Of a stretch of 64,000 bases of DNA, positions 16,409 to 24,687 are shown one piece after another (position 1 is the stretch's first letter; each line of letters opens with the position of its first letter). A program made the translations under genes and the position numbers. The stretch is from positions 1 through 64,000 of the forward strand of contig DATGWL010000087.1 in the NCBI GenBank assembly GCA_035299505.1. The letters are read 5' to 3'. Origin of the DNA: M3007 sp035299505. Its GTDB lineage: Bacteria; Bacteroidota; Bacteroidia; Chitinophagales; Saprospiraceae. Under the pieces are notes generated by a model. That model had not been told where the DNA came from, searched no databases, and saw nothing but the letters and a program-made list of their open reading frames with translations.

Positions 16409-16478
16409 GCCGCAGGCCTCAAAAGCCCCATCGGGGCGGCATTTCAGTAGTGAATGATATTTAAAAAAACTAAACGCA

Positions 16479-16511
16479 TTTGGGCGTTCGGGATTGGGTG
16501 TTCTACTTTTG
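16479..16511 (+). promoter_or_regulatory. Promoter of the DUF1599/BT_3928 operon
   Basis: TTTG (16479-16482), a 21-base spacer, then TACTTTTG (16504-16511): an exact two-element match to the Bacteroidota consensus, 56 bases before the ATG at 16568. Confidence 0.75.
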
Positions 16512-16567
16512 TCCGCCTCAGACACGATTCGGGGATGGATTTCCGGATGCACAAATGAACGGTTTTT

Positions 16568-17122
16568 ATGAAAAAAACGCTCGACCAATTTCAACATGTC
16601 GTGAATCGTTGCCGCGATTTGTTTCTGAAAAAAACAGCCGATTATGGTACTGCATGGCGCATTTTGAGGCCATCCAGCATCACCGACCAGCTATACATCA
16701 AAGCCCTTCGTATCAGGAGTATTGAAGAAAAAGGCGCTCAAAAAGTGGATGATCCGGTAGAAGGTGAGTTCATTGGTCTGGTGAACTACAGTGTGCTTGC
16801 CCTGATTCAATTGGCTATTCCAGAGGGAACCACACTGGATTTGCCCCCCGCTGAAGTGGCTCGGCTATACGATGAGCATATTCAGGAAAACATCCGTTTA
16901 TTGCAGGCAAAGAACCACGATTATGGTGAAGCCTGGCGACTGATGCGCGTAAGCAGCATGACCGATCTTATTTTGCAAAAATTATTGAGAATCAAACAAA
17001 TAGAAGATAACCAGGGACAAACCCAGGTGTCAGAAGGACTGGAAGCAAATTACCGGGACATCATTAACTATTCCGTATTTGCCCTGATCCGACTCACCCT
17101 GGAAAACAATCCCAATTCATAA
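16568..17122 (+). CDS. DUF1599 protein with two tandem domain copies
   Basis: A 184-residue protein made of two copies of one all-helical unit. Copy 1 (about 18-80) has KKTADYGTAWRILRPSSITD, LRIRSIEEK and FIGLVNYSVLALIQL. Copy 2 (about 112-178) has KNHDYGEAWRLMRVSSMTD, LRIKQIEDN and YRDIINYSVFALIRL. The family is uncharacterised. In other Bacteroidota, as I recall, it sits before the BT_3928-type gene, as here (23 bp gap). The paired DYG.AWR and NYS signatures suggest two equivalent ligand sites (inference). Confidence 0.9.
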   Translation: MKKTLDQFQHVVNRCRDLFLKKTADYGTAWRILRPSSITDQLYIKALRIRSIEEKGAQKVDDPVEGEFIGLVNYSVLALIQLAIPEGTTLDLPPAEVARLYDEHIQENIRLLQAKNHDYGEAWRLMRVSSMTDLILQKLLRIKQIEDNQGQTQVSEGLEANYRDIINYSVFALIRLTLENNPNS

Positions 17123-17145
17123 CTTCTCCTTTCCCTCTTCATATC

Positions 17146-18663
17146 ATGACATCACTACCTACCCTGCTCATTACGTTTGCCGTTGTTGGCATGATCCTGA
17201 CTGCCCTGACGGTCTGGCTGAAAAAAACCAACTCTACTTTCTGGACCTTTTTACAGCATTTTTGCGGCGTTTGGTTTGTTTTTTCTGGTTTGGTAAAAGC
17301 AGTAGACCCCATTGGTACGGCTTACAAAATGATAGACTATTTTGCGGCTTTTGAGGTAACCTTCGCCGGGCTCGACAATTTTATGAAAGGGCTCGCCCCC
17401 CTGTTCCCCTGGCTGTCTAAGTCTGCCGAAACCTTTTCCATTGTGATGATTGTGCTGGAAATTGCCATCGGGGTTATGTTGATGGTTGGTTACACCCGCA
17501 AATGGACAGCTTGGCTGTTTTTCCTCATTGTATTCTTCTTTACCATCCTCACCGGCTTCACCTATCTGACCGGATATGTGCCAACAGATGCCAATTTCTT
17601 TGATTTTGCATCCTGGGGGCCTTATGTAAAAGAACACATGCGCGTGACTGACTGCGGTTGCTTCGGGGATTTTATCAAGCTCGATCCAAAGATTTCTTTC
17701 TTCAAAGATTTGGGCCTGATGGTTCCTGCGCTACTGTTCATGTGGCGTTCCCGCAATATGCACCAGCTCTGGACGCCCACCATCCGCAACATTATTGTTG
17801 GCGCCTCCGCTGTACTTTCCCTGTGGATGTGTGTGCGAAACACCTACTGGGATTTGCCTATGGTTGATTTCCGTCCGTTCAAAATTGGCACCGACGTACG
17901 CGCCCAAAAAGAACTGGAATCCAGCGCCAAGATTGACATCCTGGGGTGGGTGCTGGAAGATACCATCAACCACGTAAAACTCAAGTTCATGGAGCCTGAG
18001 CCCGGAAAGATTACCTATTACAAACAGTATCCGGCTGCACAGGGCTGGAAAGTACGCGAACAGATCAAAACAGACTTTTACATCCTTAAGGACAGCGTAA
18101 AAGTTCCAATTACCAAGACAAAAATCAGCGAATTTGCCGTAGAAAGCCCGGACAATGGGGAGGTTACCGAAGATATCCTCAACGAGAAAAACTATAGTCT
18201 GATGATTGTGGCTTACCACCTCGAAGGCGAAAAACAAAAAGAAACCTATACGGTACAGGATACCACCTGGGCTGTTGATACGCTGGCCGTTACAGCCGAT
18301 TCTTTCAACCTGCAACGCAGGGTGGTTTCCGTTGCTCCACGCCAGATAGAAAGAATGGTGTTTGTGCCAACGCCTGAGTACGCTGCAATGTTCCAGGAAA
18401 AAGTCAATCCGGTAGCTGAAGCAGCCAAAAAAGCCGGCTGGAAAGTTTACTGTATTACCACCTTTGGCGATTCTGAAGTAGCTGCTGATTTTGCCAAAAA
18501 AGTAGGCGCTAAATATGATTTCTACCGTGCCGACGACAAGCTGCTGAAAACCATCATTCGGGCAAACCCTGGATTAGTCATCTGGAAAGATGGCAAGGTG
18601 CTGGATATGTATCACCACCGACACCTGCCAGCTCCGGATGCCCTGATGAGCAAGTGGAAATAA
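17146..18663 (+). CDS. BT_3928-type DoxX/MauE-like membrane protein with thioredoxin-fold end
   Basis: A 505-residue inner-membrane protein. The N-terminal part (about 1-250) has several transmembrane helices in a DoxX/MauE-like arrangement and the motif DCGCFGDF at about 167-174, as in MauE-type proteins where the Cys pair is redox active. A soluble part follows; residues about 395-505 resemble a thioredoxin fold (RMVFVPTPEYAAMFQ, GWKVYCITTFGDSEVAADFAKK, GLVIWKDGKVL) but without a CxxC. It probably has a redox or quinone-linked envelope role. Co-transcribed with DUF1599 and closed by the terminator at 18729-18767. Confidence 0.85.
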   Translation: MTSLPTLLITFAVVGMILTALTVWLKKTNSTFWTFLQHFCGVWFVFSGLVKAVDPIGTAYKMIDYFAAFEVTFAGLDNFMKGLAPLFPWLSKSAETFSIVMIVLEIAIGVMLMVGYTRKWTAWLFFLIVFFFTILTGFTYLTGYVPTDANFFDFASWGPYVKEHMRVTDCGCFGDFIKLDPKISFFKDLGLMVPALLFMWRSRNMHQLWTPTIRNIIVGASAVLSLWMCVRNTYWDLPMVDFRPFKIGTDVRAQKELESSAKIDILGWVLEDTINHVKLKFMEPEPGKITYYKQYPAAQGWKVREQIKTDFYILKDSVKVPITKTKISEFAVESPDNGEVTEDILNEKNYSLMIVAYHLEGEKQKETYTVQDTTWAVDTLAVTADSFNLQRRVVSVAPRQIERMVFVPTPEYAAMFQEKVNPVAEAAKKAGWKVYCITTFGDSEVAADFAKKVGAKYDFYRADDKLLKTIIRANPGLVIWKDGKVLDMYHHRHLPAPDALMSKWK

Positions 18664-18728
18664 TTCGGTAAAAAATAAAAGTGCAGGCAACAGTTGCGCA
18701 CTTCAGTTGTTTTTAGCCACTATATGGC

Positions 18729-18767
18729 AGACCCTGTAGGTTTCTTACTTACAGGGTCTCTTTTTTT
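18729..18767 (+). terminator. Rho-independent terminator
   Basis: A perfect 10-bp stem AGACCCTGTA (18729-18738) with TACAGGGTCT (18750-18759), then C and seven T. It ends the BT_3928 operon and argues against starting the next gene upstream of it. Confidence 0.9.
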
Positions 18768-18813
18768 AAAAATTTACCCCATATTTGAGCGTTCTAACAC
18801 AAAAACTGATTTC

Positions 18814-21800
18814 ATGGGAAATACCATCAAGGTTTGGTCAAAAGGTTTACCAGCGCCGGCACTTTGGGTGGCAGCCATCTGGATGATGGTTTGTCCGGAC
18901 ATTGTTATGGGCCAAACAACAGCCCAAACATCCTTTGGAAAGAACAGGGTTCAATACCACCATCAATTTGAAGAATGGAGTTTGTATGAAACGCCAAACC
19001 TGACTACATACTGGTATGGTGATGCCCGGAGTGTGGCGCATGCTGCCCTGCAAATGGCTGAATATGATTTCCCGGTAGTACAACAATTACTGGAACATCA
19101 ACTGACCGATAAGGTAGAATTGCTGGTATTTAGCGACCTGACAGACCTGAAGCAAAGCAATATTGGCGAAGACGATGTGTTCATGCTGAGCAGCGGGGAA
19201 ACCAAGGTGGTGGGCAACAAGGTTTTTGTGTACTTCGATGGCAATCACCAGCATCTGCGCGCGCAAATCCGGGAAGGAATCGCCGGGGTGCTGATTAATT
19301 CCATGCTGTATGGAGCCAATCTTCAGGAAATTGTTTCCAACGCAGTTTTGCTCAATCTTCCGCCCTGGTACACCAATGGATTAACGGCTTATTGTGGTGA
19401 AGAATGGGGCCCGGAGCAGGATGACAAACTGAGAAACCTGCTGCAAACCGGCAAATACAAGAACTTTGACAAGCTAGCCAAAGAATACCCAAGGTTTGCT
19501 GGTCAGGCCTTTTGGCACTACATCAGCACCCATTTCGGGCAGGGTACTGTGAGCAATTTATTGTACCTAACCCGCATCAACCGCAGTGTAGATAACGGCT
19601 TTTTCTACATTCTGGGAAGTGGCTACCGGCGCACCACCGATGCTATGTTGGAGCATTACAAAAAACTCTACCTGGAGGAATCTAAAAGCCTGAAAACACC
19701 GGAGGAAACAGGTAAAATAACCATAAAAAACAAAAACAAACTCCCATTATCCCAACTCAAACTCAGCCCCGACGGCAAAAAAATTGCCTGGGTGAGCAAC
19801 GATATCGGAAAGTGGAAAGTTTGGACCCAGGACCTGGAAACCGGAAAACGCAAGTGTATCCTTAAAGGAGGCGCCCGCAATGCACTTCAGGCCACCGACT
19901 ATAATTACCCCCAACTGGCCTGGAACCCCGACAATCAACGCATTGCAGTGTTGTATGAACGTCGCGACGTAGCCAGACTGGCTATTATTGACCTACAGGC
20001 TAAAAAAACCGACATCAGCGACCTGTCACCGGAGTTTCAAAGGGTATTCAGCATGGAATACGTAACTCCTACGGAGCTTGCCTTTTCAGCAGCTGTTAAG
20101 GGTTTTTCGGATCTGTTTGTGTACCGAACGATAACCCGGCAGATGGAGCGTTTAACCAACGACTTCTGGGACGATCTTGATGCGCATGTTACCACACTGG
20201 ATGGCAAAAAATACCTGCTTTTTGCCAGCAACAGGGTTACAGACACGCTGTCTTTCCAACGGCTGGACAGCATACTACCCATTACCAATTTCGATATTTT
20301 CCTCTACGATCTGGAGGCCAGAAGCGACGAACTGGTACGCATCACCAATACACCCTTGTTTAACGAACGCAACCCAATTGGTCTGGATACCAGTCACTTC
20401 GCCTACCTGAGCGACGAAAGCGGGATTGTCAATCAGCAGGCAGGCAAACTGGAGCCTTTTGTGGCTTACCACCAGGCTACCATTTACCTCAGGGATGGCG
20501 CAGAAGTCAAAGCGCTGGATATGACACAGCCCACAGAATGGCCGCTGAGCAGGATTTTAACCTTTCTGGCGCCATTGGATACCGTATTGAAAAACATAGA
20601 CTCCACACTGATTGACAGCATTAGAAGTGTTCCGGTTTACAAGAAAAAACCCAGAGTGTGGAATATAAGTAATTATGACCGGAATATCCAGAGCCAGCAC
20701 GCTGCACCCAGGGCCGGCAAAATGGTATTCCGCATCGTGCGGGAAAAGAAAGCTGTGTTTGTGCAAAAGAACATTCAGGCTGATCAACCTGCGTTGGCTA
20801 AAACCACCCGTTGGCGTGTGCAAACTCTCCGTGCGGCCGGTATACCCATACCTCCTCAACCAACAGTAGAAGTATCTCCAGGGAATAGCTCCCCAAAACA
20901 GCCTGATCATCAGAACGATGCACCCGAAACCCCTGCTCAGGATACCCTTCCGTTTATTGAACCCGGGTGGCTGATTCAGATTCCGGATTACCTGGCAGTA
21001 CCAGGCCCCAAGTCGAGCGAAGAACCCAAAGAGTCGGCAGCAAGACCTGCTTCTGAAGAGGTAACCATGACGGCCGACACCATGGTACCAACCCCACCCA
21101 GAAGACCTCTGAAACGTTCTTTGGTACAATTCGGCAAGCCCGGTGAAATAGTTAGGATGTACTCATTCAAGATCATTCCTTACCGTACCCGGTTCCGTAC
21201 AGATTACATTTCTACCACAATGGACAACAATCAATTGTTCGAAGGTTTGCAACTGTATGAAGGGCCGGAAAGCAGACTACAACAGCCACCACCGGGAGTA
21301 TTGCTTCGGGCAAATTTCAAGGACCTGCTGGAAAACTACGTGATTGAGGCCGGCTTCAGGCTGCCAACCACTTTTAACGGAGCTGAGTACTACCTTTGGA
21401 TGGACGACAAGAAAAAGCGCCTGGATAAGCGGTATGTTTTGTACCGGCGCACTATTGTATCCAACAGGTTAAGAGAATCTCCGAGTTTGCCCAGTTTGCC
21501 GCCGGATTTTCAGGAGCGCACCAATACCCTGCTGGCGCAATATGAATTGCGATATCCAATTGATGTGTTCACCAGTTTGCGTGCCACGTTTGGCTTGCGG
21601 GAAGACAAAGTGCGGGCGCTCAGCTCGGATATCGTAACCCTCAATACCCCCGACCGGGCAGAACAACGCGCATCTGTACGACTTGCGGCAGTATACGACA
21701 ACACCCTGGATATGGATTTGAACCTCAAAAAAGGCACTCGTGCCAAGATCTATACAGATGTGATTAAAGGGTTTGCATTTAATACAGAACCCAACTGGAG

Positions 21801-22440
21801 CCTGAAACTCAACAATGGATTTATGACGGTTGTGGGCATTGATGCCAGACATTATCAAATGCTCGACAAACGTTCCCAACTGGCCATTCGGGTGGCCGGT
21901 GCAACCTCCTTTGGCTCTGAAAAAATGTTGTACATCATGGGCGGCGTAGACAACTGGATTTTTCCAAAATTCAACTCCAATATATCTCTTCCCTCAGAGG
22001 ATGTATTTGCATATCAGGCGCCTGCAGTTAACCTGAGAGGGTTTCAGCAAAACATCCGCAATGGAAATACTTTTGCACTCATGAATGCCGAACTCCGCGT
22101 TCCGGTGTTCAAATACCTGATAAGGAAGCCTGTAATTGGCAATTTCTGGCGGAACTTCCAGCTTGTAGGATTTTTTGATGCCGGTACTGCATGGCAAGGA
22201 CGCAGTCCTTACTCCTTCGACAATCCGATCAATACTACCACCCTGGTTCGTCCAACCGAGGGCCCGGTTATCTCCGTCATGAAGGTGAATTACTTCCGGG
22301 ACCCAATTGTGATGGGTTATGGGGCAGGTATAAGAACAGTACTTTTTGGCATGTATTTAAGGGCTGACTATGCCTGGGGTATAGAATCCAGGCAGATACA
22401 GAAGCCGGTACTGCATATCGCACTGGGTACTGATTTTTAG
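18814..22440 (+). CDS. Peptidase-MA-like / TolB-like propeller / outer-membrane barrel protein
   Basis: A 1208-residue exported protein. The start at 18814 lies after the terminator and gives a signal-peptide-like N-terminus (WVAAIWMMVCPDIVMGQ). Residues about 45-300 resemble the peptidase-MA (gluzincin) fold, but where HExxH is expected the sequence is IREGIAGVLINS, so it looks inactive. A beta-propeller with TolB/PD40-type blades follows (about 310-640; LSPDGKKIAWVSNDIGKWKVW). Then comes a Pro-rich linker (about 720-790) and a C-terminal barrel of the BamA/surface-antigen type (GNFWRNFQLVGFFDAGTAWQ, LHIALGTDF, ending in Phe). It is probably an outer-membrane protein with a periplasmic propeller. 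Substrate unknown. Confidence 0.85.
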   Translation: MGNTIKVWSKGLPAPALWVAAIWMMVCPDIVMGQTTAQTSFGKNRVQYHHQFEEWSLYETPNLTTYWYGDARSVAHAALQMAEYDFPVVQQLLEHQLTDKVELLVFSDLTDLKQSNIGEDDVFMLSSGETKVVGNKVFVYFDGNHQHLRAQIREGIAGVLINSMLYGANLQEIVSNAVLLNLPPWYTNGLTAYCGEEWGPEQDDKLRNLLQTGKYKNFDKLAKEYPRFAGQAFWHYISTHFGQGTVSNLLYLTRINRSVDNGFFYILGSGYRRTTDAMLEHYKKLYLEESKSLKTPEETGKITIKNKNKLPLSQLKLSPDGKKIAWVSNDIGKWKVWTQDLETGKRKCILKGGARNALQATDYNYPQLAWNPDNQRIAVLYERRDVARLAIIDLQAKKTDISDLSPEFQRVFSMEYVTPTELAFSAAVKGFSDLFVYRTITRQMERLTNDFWDDLDAHVTTLDGKKYLLFASNRVTDTLSFQRLDSILPITNFDIFLYDLEARSDELVRITNTPLFNERNPIGLDTSHFAYLSDESGIVNQQAGKLEPFVAYHQATIYLRDGAEVKALDMTQPTEWPLSRILTFLAPLDTVLKNIDSTLIDSIRSVPVYKKKPRVWNISNYDRNIQSQHAAPRAGKMVFRIVREKKAVFVQKNIQADQPALAKTTRWRVQTLRAAGIPIPPQPTVEVSPGNSSPKQPDHQNDAPETPAQDTLPFIEPGWLIQIPDYLAVPGPKSSEEPKESAARPASEEVTMTADTMVPTPPRRPLKRSLVQFGKPGEIVRMYSFKIIPYRTRFRTDYISTTMDNNQLFEGLQLYEGPESRLQQPPPGVLLRANFKDLLENYVIEAGFRLPTTFNGAEYYLWMDDKKKRLDKRYVLYRRTIVSNRLRESPSLPSLPPDFQERTNTLLAQYELRYPIDVFTSLRATFGLREDKVRALSSDIVTLNTPDRAEQRASVRLAAVYDNTLDMDLNLKKGTRAKIYTDVIKGFAFNTEPNWSLKLNNGFMTVVGIDARHYQMLDKRSQLAIRVAGATSFGSEKMLYIMGGVDNWIFPKFNSNISLPSEDVFAYQAPAVNLRGFQQNIRNGNTFALMNAELRVPVFKYLIRKPVIGNFWRNFQLVGFFDAGTAWQGRSPYSFDNPINTTTLVRPTEGPVISVMKVNYFRDPIVMGYGAGIRTVLFGMYLRADYAWGIESRQIQKPVLHIALGTDF

Positions 22441-22465
22441 CCCGGCAAGTAAATCCTAAACATGC

Positions 22466-22897
22466 CTAAAGCGCTTTCTCCATTTTGGCATGCGGGATGG
22501 TAACCTCTTCAAAAGGTTCTCCCACTATCTGATACCCCAATTTCAGGTAGAAAGGAACGGCTGTTTCCCTGGCATGCAACACCATACGGCGGAAGTTTTG
22601 CGAACGGGCCAACATCTCGGATGCTTGTACCAATTTGGCGCCCAATCCCTGCCCTTGCAATGCCGGTGCAATAGCCACCTGGCGCATTTTGACGGTATGT
22701 TCGTCGGCAGGAGTGAGGATCAATATGGCCACCATTATTCCGGCAGGGTTGAATCCGGCCAGGTGTATATCCGACCACTCCTGGGACAGCTGTTCCGGGG
22801 TGAATTCCAATCCGAGGGGTTTGCGCAGCACCTCATAGCGCAGCGCAACGGATTCATCGTATTCCGGCGTACCGAATGATATGGGGAAAATAGTCAT
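22466..22897 (-). CDS. GNAT-family N-acetyltransferase
   Basis: A 143-residue acyl-CoA-dependent acetyltransferase. The CoA-binding motif is VKMRQVAIAPALQGQGLGAKLVQ (Q/RxxGxG/A as QGQGLG), followed by ARETAVPFYLKLGYQIVGEPF. The N-terminus lacks a long extension. Substrate unknown. Last gene of a tight minus operon (8 bp after the lipoprotein gene). Confidence 0.93.
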   Translation of the reverse strand: MTIFPISFGTPEYDESVALRYEVLRKPLGLEFTPEQLSQEWSDIHLAGFNPAGIMVAILILTPADEHTVKMRQVAIAPALQGQGLGAKLVQASEMLARSQNFRRMVLHARETAVPFYLKLGYQIVGEPFEEVTIPHAKMEKAL

Positions 22898-22905
22898 GCT
22901 TAAGC

Positions 22906-23232
22906 TTATTGAGCCAGTAGTTCTTGCAACATTTCCGGGTAAACAATCAATTCAGGGCAAAAAGCTTTAAGGGCCGTTTCCAGGGCGGGCTGATCTTCCG
23001 GTTTGATACCCAGTGCCTGTGCGCAGGCTTTGGACTTTTCAAAAGATTGGGCAATTTGCTGAAATACCAGACTATCCTGCGTTGATTCTGCCTTTTTATT
23101 GAGGATCAGCAGTTCGCTGGTGCATTGACACAAGGATTTTGCCAGTTTATCAGCACGTGGCTCAGCAGGTGCGGGGTTCTCACAGGCGGCAAGCCCCAAC
23201 AGTGAAAGGCTTACCAATAACCAAATTCTCAT
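22906..23232 (-). CDS. Small lipoprotein
   Basis: A 108-residue protein with a lipoprotein signal (SLSLLGLAAC, Cys17 as the lipid site). The mature part is helical and holds a few Cys (LCQCTSELL, FCPELI). No family recognised. It sits between the GNAT gene (8 bp) and the regulatory-domain protein (3 bp) in one operon. Confidence 0.8.
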   Translation of the reverse strand: MRIWLLVSLSLLGLAACENPAPAEPRADKLAKSLCQCTSELLILNKKAESTQDSLVFQQIAQSFEKSKACAQALGIKPEDQPALETALKAFCPELIVYPEMLQELLAQ

Positions 23233-23235
23233 GCC

Positions 23236-23883
23236 TCAGTCTTTTTTCTGTTTTTTGAATTTGCCATCTTTCCAGGCTTTGAAAAACTGTCCCCAAGCCA
23301 AAGGACTGAAGATGTTCATAGGAGGTGTTTGTCCGAAATAATAATATTCACGGGCTTGTTGGCGCAGGTAGAAATTAGCGCTTTCGCGACCGCCATAAGG
23401 CACAATATCCGGGTTTTTGCGTGCTTCTGCGAGGTATTCATTGGCCAGGTTTTCTGTAGCCCTGCGCTGTAATTCCGGAGTTACGTCCATTTTCAGAAAC
23501 TCAATTTTGAAATGCTCTTTGGATGGCCAGGGAAAAATTACCGCTTCAGGCAACAAAATAGTGTCTTGCGACATCAACTGGACAATAGCATACCGATCCT
23601 GTGTGAGGGTATCTGGTATGGTAATGGTGACGGTTTCCAGACCGATGCAATTAAACCTGACTTTATCCCCCTTTTCAACTACCAGGGTAAAAAAACCGCG
23701 ATAGTCGGAATACGTTCCGCGGTGTTTCAGCGGAATAGAAATGGTTGCGTAGGGCACAGGAACCAGCCGGCCATCAGCTTCTGTCAGTACCAGGCCTGAA
23801 AACTGGATAAGTTCGGTATCGTTTTGGGCCTTGAGTTGGCCAATAAAGAGCAGGCAGAGCCCCCAAAAGAATAGTTTTTTCAT
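23236..23883 (-). CDS. Exported protein with carboxypeptidase-regulatory-like domain
   Basis: A 215-residue protein with a signal peptide (MKKLFFWGLCLLFIGQLKAQ). Residues about 25-105 form a CarboxypepD_reg-like beta-sandwich (FSGLVLTEADGRLVPVPYAT, YSDYRGFFTLVVEKGDKVRF). The C-terminal half is helical and charged and ends KFKKQKKD. In Bacteroidota such domains occur at the start of TonB receptors, but here there is no barrel. The start was set at MKKLF, 10 bases after a -7 box, implying a very short leader. First gene of the operon. Confidence 0.82.
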   Translation of the reverse strand: MKKLFFWGLCLLFIGQLKAQNDTELIQFSGLVLTEADGRLVPVPYATISIPLKHRGTYSDYRGFFTLVVEKGDKVRFNCIGLETVTITIPDTLTQDRYAIVQLMSQDTILLPEAVIFPWPSKEHFKIEFLKMDVTPELQRRATENLANEYLAEARKNPDIVPYGGRESANFYLRQQAREYYYFGQTPPMNIFSPLAWGQFFKAWKDGKFKKQKKD

Positions 23884-23892
23884 GTCGTGAGT

Positions 23893-23900
23893 CAAAGATA
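23893..23900 (-). promoter_or_regulatory. Candidate -7 box with near-leaderless start
   Basis: The minus strand reads TATCTTTG, an exact match, and ends only 9 bases before the ATG at 23883. If used, the mRNA leader would be about five bases. Confidence 0.45.
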
Positions 23901-23980
23901 CAGTGTAAGAACGAAAATATCGGGCGATTCGTTCTGAGGGTTTAGTAGCAGTTAACCGATTTTTAACAAGATCAAACCAT

Positions 23981-23988
23981 TACCTTTG
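23981..23988 (+). promoter_or_regulatory. Candidate -7 box for the OmpH/Skp gene
   Basis: TACCTTTG, an exact match, 39 bases before the ATG at 24028. It faces away from the box at 23893-23900, giving a divergent promoter pair. Confidence 0.55.
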
Positions 23989-24027
23989 CCACGTTTTTCC
24001 GTTTCAGTGTATAAAAACATACTTTCA

Positions 24028-24543
24028 ATGTTCAAAAAAGCATCCTTTTTATTCTTTGCGCTGTGCATCGGCGCAACACTCAGCGCCCAAAACGCACCAA
24101 AATATGGCCACATGAACTTGGGAAATTTGCTGGAAATGCTTCCCGATACCAAAAAAGCCAACGATGAACTAAAAGTTTTTGCAGACAAACTTGGTGCTCA
24201 GGACGACTCTTTGGCCAGGGCATTGCAATCTGCTGCAGAATTACTTCAAAAAGAATACGATGCTGGCAACCTCACCCCGGTTCAGGCGCAACAACGCCAG
24301 GCTGAGCTTCAAAAACAGCAGGAATTTCTGCAAAAGTTTGAGCAGGAAGCCAACCAAATGGTTACCACCAAACGTGAAGATCTGCTCAAGCCAATCCTCA
24401 CCCGTGTAGATGAAGCCATCCGAGCAGTAGCCAAAGAAAACGGCTACCTGATGATTTTCGACACGAGCACCGGCGCCATGCTGTTTGCCAACGAAACAGA
24501 TGATGTTACCGCGCTGGTAAAAGCCAAACTGGGCATCAATTAA
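24028..24543 (+). CDS. OmpH/Skp-family periplasmic chaperone
   Basis: A 171-residue protein with a signal peptide (MFKKASFLFFALCIGATLSAQ). The mature part opens with KYGHMNLGNLLEMLPDTKKA, the family start, followed by a long charged coiled coil (about 45-120, the tentacle arms) and the closing strand YLMIFDTSTGAMLFANETDD. Skp-type chaperones hold unfolded outer-membrane proteins in the periplasm for the BAM machine. Single gene, own promoter and terminator. Confidence 0.93.
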   Translation: MFKKASFLFFALCIGATLSAQNAPKYGHMNLGNLLEMLPDTKKANDELKVFADKLGAQDDSLARALQSAAELLQKEYDAGNLTPVQAQQRQAELQKQQEFLQKFEQEANQMVTTKREDLLKPILTRVDEAIRAVAKENGYLMIFDTSTGAMLFANETDDVTALVKAKLGIN

Positions 24544-24564
24544 AGATCGCGCGCAATCGTGCAT

Positions 24565-24608
24565 AAAGGGCCGTCTCATCCACTAAAAAGGGGGAGGCGG
24601 CCTTTTTT
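24565..24608 (+). terminator. Rho-independent terminator
   Basis: Stem of about 9 bp (GGCCGTCTC with GAGGCGGCC, one G-T pair), flanked by A-rich and T-rich sides; six T follow. It ends the OmpH/Skp transcript. Confidence 0.85.
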
Positions 24609-24658
24609 ATGCCCTTACTACCCGCGCTGGTTTTTTCCAGGATATTGCCAAGATTGAT

Positions 24659-24666
24659 TACTTTTG
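24659..24666 (+). promoter_or_regulatory. Candidate -7 box for the SWIM-protein gene
   Basis: TACTTTTG, an exact match, ending 21 bases before the ATG at 24688. This supports that start over the in-frame codon at 24664. Confidence 0.5.
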
Positions 24667-24687
24667 AGGTTCTGTTTTACCCAAATC

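Noticed and set aside
16363..16431. Upstream start for the VOC protein giving an HSLTHSL-repeat leader
   Set aside because: The repeat-coded extension is not part of the VOC fold and the downstream ATG gives the standard length; kept only as a possible slippage effect in the findings.
18694..18813. Earlier start for the 1208-residue outer-membrane protein
   Set aside because: It would run through the terminator hairpin at 18729-18767 and lacks a signal peptide at its N-terminus.
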